A stretch of DNA of 64,000 bases. Origin: Chrysemys picta bellii. Its lineage: Eukaryota; Chordata; Testudines; Emydidae. Made by a program: the position numbers and the translations under genes. The stretch is taken from NCBI RefSeq assembly GCF_011386835.1, contig NC_088797.1:98280264-98344263 (forward strand). The letters run 5' to 3'. The notes beneath the pieces were generated by a model. The model ran no database searches. It was not told the DNA's origin and was given only the letters and a program-made list of their open reading frames with translations. Of this stretch, positions 61,052 to 64,000 are shown piece by piece (positions within the stretch are counted from its first letter, which is position 1; the number at the start of each line of letters is the position of its first letter).

Positions 61052-63702
61052 TTTTAAAAAAATCCAAGTGCATAGCACTCATCCAGATTCCATTGTTGTG
61101 GATGTTTTGCATTTATGATCATTTTTAATTATGCCATTAAATGCACATTCTGGTTCACTCAGTAAGAACTTGAAGTAGTGTATTTAATGGACACTGGTAA
61201 AGCCCTTTTTCAATAACACATTGGAATTGTTCACAGTGCACGCTTTCTCTGTTTTCATTGATACTGTAATGTCAGACACAAACTAAATAATAAATAAAAA
61301 AACAAAAAAGCATGTAGTGGATCCTTTTACAGTTAAGCCTAATGCCTTAAAACACAATCAAAATACCCTACTATATGTAGACTTTGCTGTATTAACTAAC
61401 TGAATAATCACCCCTATAATTCCAGTGTTAATTACCTAATTTTATATATAAAATACTTGAGATAGATTTACTAATATTTCAAAAGAATCTATACTGCTCC
61501 ATCACAATTAAAGATGACATTTAGCCAAGATATGCATTTTACAGACAAATTGCTACAGGCATCTGCTGTTATTTCAAGTCATGGTCCATCAGAACACTGT
61601 ACATTCACATAAACGAGGTAGTTAGAGTACTGAAAACTTGGACCTAGCATTGCAATAAACTGAAATCTGAAGATGGAAGACAGTTTCCCTTTTGGTTCTA
61701 TTCCCCTTCTCTCCAAACTTAAATGAAAAACAGTTCAGGCATTTTAGGAGGTAGGAAACTTGCTTGCCCCATCCCACCAAAAAAGAAATAATTTTGGGGG
61801 AGTGATGGAGGGAAAAAGAAAGGTGGCTCTTTGAGGAGGTAAAAATAGTTGATATTGTGCTCACCTGGAAGTTTAGTCTCTAGCATGAAGTAGAGAGGCT
61901 TAATTTCCCCTTACACATTCTCCCAATCCTCCACTCCACCTCTCTCCCCATGAGAAAAGGACAATTTGAAACATGATGTGTGTTAAAATAACTATAGACA
62001 CAGAGGATTTCTTCTCCTCCGTAATAAAGGATGGGTTATTGCAACATATGGTTCAGCTCCAGGAAGAGCCATCAGAACAAGCAGAAGTATCTTCATCAAC
62101 TACTGAATATTTTGAGATGGCTCCCTCTCCCAAGTTAATCTTCCATATTAATATTGATGTCAAACACCCCTTCTTTCCCACTCCCAATATTCTTTGCAAC
62201 ATATAGTGTGCGTGAACTTCCACTGATCATATAGTAATAGAAGGTCTGGCCTCATGTCTGCCATTTAACCATGCTTTTAAGTGCTGCCATTAGAAATTAA
62301 ACAAAAAACAAACATACATTTAAACCAGTAGGGCTCTCTCCATCAATTCCCTCTCCCGTACCAGATCAGGGGGAGTCAACTGCCTGATTTTGTAAACAAG
62401 GAACTTCTCCATTAATATACTATCCTCAACACCACCTTCATCCTCTGGGGCTGGAGGAATGAAACTTCCTACTCTCAGGCCATCTGATTTGTGGGTGATA
62501 TTGAAGCTCAGACAGCTAATGAGCATCCTGCCTGTGACCTAGCAATACACTTTTGTTCCAGCAGTGAGAATGCCGATCTTGCTCTTCAATGTGAGACTTC
62601 TGTGAAGCAGAAGAAGGAGCTGCCACAGCATTACCTGAGAACTTATTTCCCTCCCACTCTGCACCAGGCCTGACATACGAAATACTGACTTTTTGTAAGC
62701 ATTTAACGGTGCCTTTTCTGTGTAGAGAATTTATAGACTGAAAAACCAGAGGATATTTTGTATTGGTTGTGTTAATAAAATATTTTTTAAAAAATCACAA
62801 CCATGAGTTCTGGTACAGTATTAGTTCAGCTTAAACGTAAGAAACTACTACTACTCTGTAATCATTTGATAACAAGATTGTTGGGTGGCAGGGAGTAATT
62901 AGGACTACACTTCTACTTTATACACTTACAAATCCCTTTGGTACTCTGCACTGTAGATGCCCTGAAAGAAATACCACCCTGCATTACACCCAGTTAAGTG
63001 TACACACAAGCAGCACAGAGTCATTCTGAATAGATAATTCCCTGAGTTAGTGAGAAAGTGTTATTCTAAACATCTGAATCAAAAGGAAAATATGTAACAT
63101 CTGTCCTGTGAGGCACAAGATTTAAAAACAAACAAACAAAAAAAAGTCAGTTAACTCAAGTGCCTTAAATTGGACATACATTTTACATTATAAGAGCATG
63201 AGCAAAAAAATGACAAGTAATTGCATTACTGATTTAGTCAGTGAAAGTTTGTTTCTCTCTACATGGCCCCAGTGTTTCTGGGGAAGCCCATCATTGCTTA
63301 GTGGATTCTTAAGTTTCAATTTACCGAAAGTAAATCTTATTCAGTACTATATGGAAGTATTGCATAAATATGACCTCTTCAAAGTAATACTGTATATCTC
63401 CTTCATTAAAAGATATGCCTCTAGCCAGTCCACAGCCATTTTTCTCTTGACCTGAATTTCAAAAGTGGCTGTTAAGAGCACACAGTGCACTGGAGTGTCA
63501 AAAGTATTAGCACATGACTGCCATGCACACATTCCCTTTAGAAAACATACTACATACTCGTTCTTTGCAGAATCTGTACTTGAGCTAATCGGATGCCAAT
63601 CCAGCTGTTTTCCTTCTGGAAAGAGTGCTACTTTTATTTAGATTGTTGCCCTCAAACTTATTTGAGGTTTGACAAAAATTAGGGTATCTAAATTCGTATT
63701 CA
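61046..63702 (-). other. CCNJ: Probable long 3' UTR of CCNJ
   Basis: About 2.66 kb between the CCNJ stop and a minus-strand AATAAA has no recognised transposon, in contrast to the dense repeats before 60 kb. That is what a retained 3' UTR would look like. Short ATG frames in it show no family. The end point is inferred from the poly(A) signal. Confidence 0.5.
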
Positions 63703-64000
63703 TCACCTCTCAAAGCAGGGAGTAATACAAGGATACCGTCCATTGATCTGGTAACTCCGGTTGTACGAGACACTTATACATGGCTTCACTTCTATTGGAA
63801 CTGCTAGTGACATACTAGCACCAGTCTGTATGTGACCTCGAGCCTGAACACTGGATTGTAAGCCAGCAGGACAAGTCTGCAGTGGGTAAGAGGACGTGTG
63901 ACTAGTTGACACCATCTGCTGACAGTTTTGCTGTTGTGAGGTTTGATGGTGATACTGTAATGGAGCTTGATGCGCCTGGAGATACTGTGATACATGTTGT
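63703..64000 (-). CDS. CCNJ: CCNJ (cyclin J), C-terminal end of last exon, partial
   Basis: Minus-strand frame open from the window edge (64000) to a TGA at 63703-63705, 98 full codons. It encodes the glutamine- and serine-rich tail of cyclin [32 protein letters not shown], then [15 protein letters not shown] and the terminal PCITPCFER. These agree closely with vertebrate cyclin J as I know it. The cyclin boxes lie upstream, beyond the window. Cyclin J is a cyclin-family, presumed CDK-binding protein studied mainly in oogenesis and embryos. The tail is low in recognised domains but well conserved. The gene converges with CC2D2B. No break is seen. Confidence 0.95.
   Translation of the reverse strand, partial: QHVSQYLQAHQAPLQYHHQTSQQQNCQQMVSTSHTSSYPLQTCPAGLQSSVQARGHIQTGASMSLAVPIEVKPCISVSYNRSYQINGRYPCITPCFER

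Noticed and set aside
1..64000. CRISPR arrays, operons, riboswitches
   Set aside because: The sequence is a vertebrate gene region with introns and transposons; no regularly spaced short repeats or bacterial signals seen.

Overview
The window is vertebrate nuclear DNA, almost certainly from a cryptodiran turtle. The best lineage mark is a tRNA-derived SINE near 27.5 kb that matches the tortoise Pol III (Cry-I type) SINE as I remember it. The mix of CR1 LINEs, hAT elements, DIRS, Penelope-like, PIF/Harbinger and R2-like sequence also suits a turtle. There is no prokaryotic content.

Two protein-coding genes are visible. The plus strand carries the last 17 coding exons (46 to 48025) of a CC2D2-family gene, called CC2D2B because its neighbour is CCNJ. 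All exon phases agree and together they encode a 748-residue C-terminal part: a basic/coiled-coil stretch, a C2 domain and the conserved C-terminal region of the family. One exon (26644-26742) is not covered by any ATG-initiated reading frame and was found by homology and phase. The minus strand carries the C-terminal end of CCNJ (cyclin J; stop at 63703-63705), followed by a long repeat-poor stretch (about 61.0-63.7 kb) that is probably its 3' UTR. The two genes converge, about 15.7 kb apart stop to stop.

Everything else is intron or intergenic DNA, much of it transposable elements. 0-12 kb: mostly old or unrecognised intron, with an L2-like LINE remnant, a G-rich minisatellite and a possible intronic enhancer. 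12-25 kb: a dense hAT zone. It includes a 1.56-kb foldback hAT, a 999-bp GC-rich foldback element, nested MITEs with 8-bp target duplications, three CR1 copies, an RTE-like LINE and an LTR-like element. 25-32 kb: gene-rich, with seven exons. 32-36 kb: a DIRS retroelement interrupted by a CR1. 37.5-39.2 kb: a second foldback hAT filling almost all of intron 15. 39.9-47.3 kb (intron 16): DIRS terminal repeats flanking an R2-like LINE end, foldback MITEs, an LTR-like element, CR1, a DIRS recombinase fragment and a third, truncated foldback hAT. 48-61 kb (intergenic): a PIF/Harbinger element with remnants of both genes, a Penelope-like element with reverse transcriptase and GIY-YIG parts, a solo LTR with perfect 5-bp target duplications split by another Penelope piece, another LTR and another DIRS copy.

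All transposon reading frames examined are broken. Calls rest on reading the sequence and on recalled family features; no database search was run.
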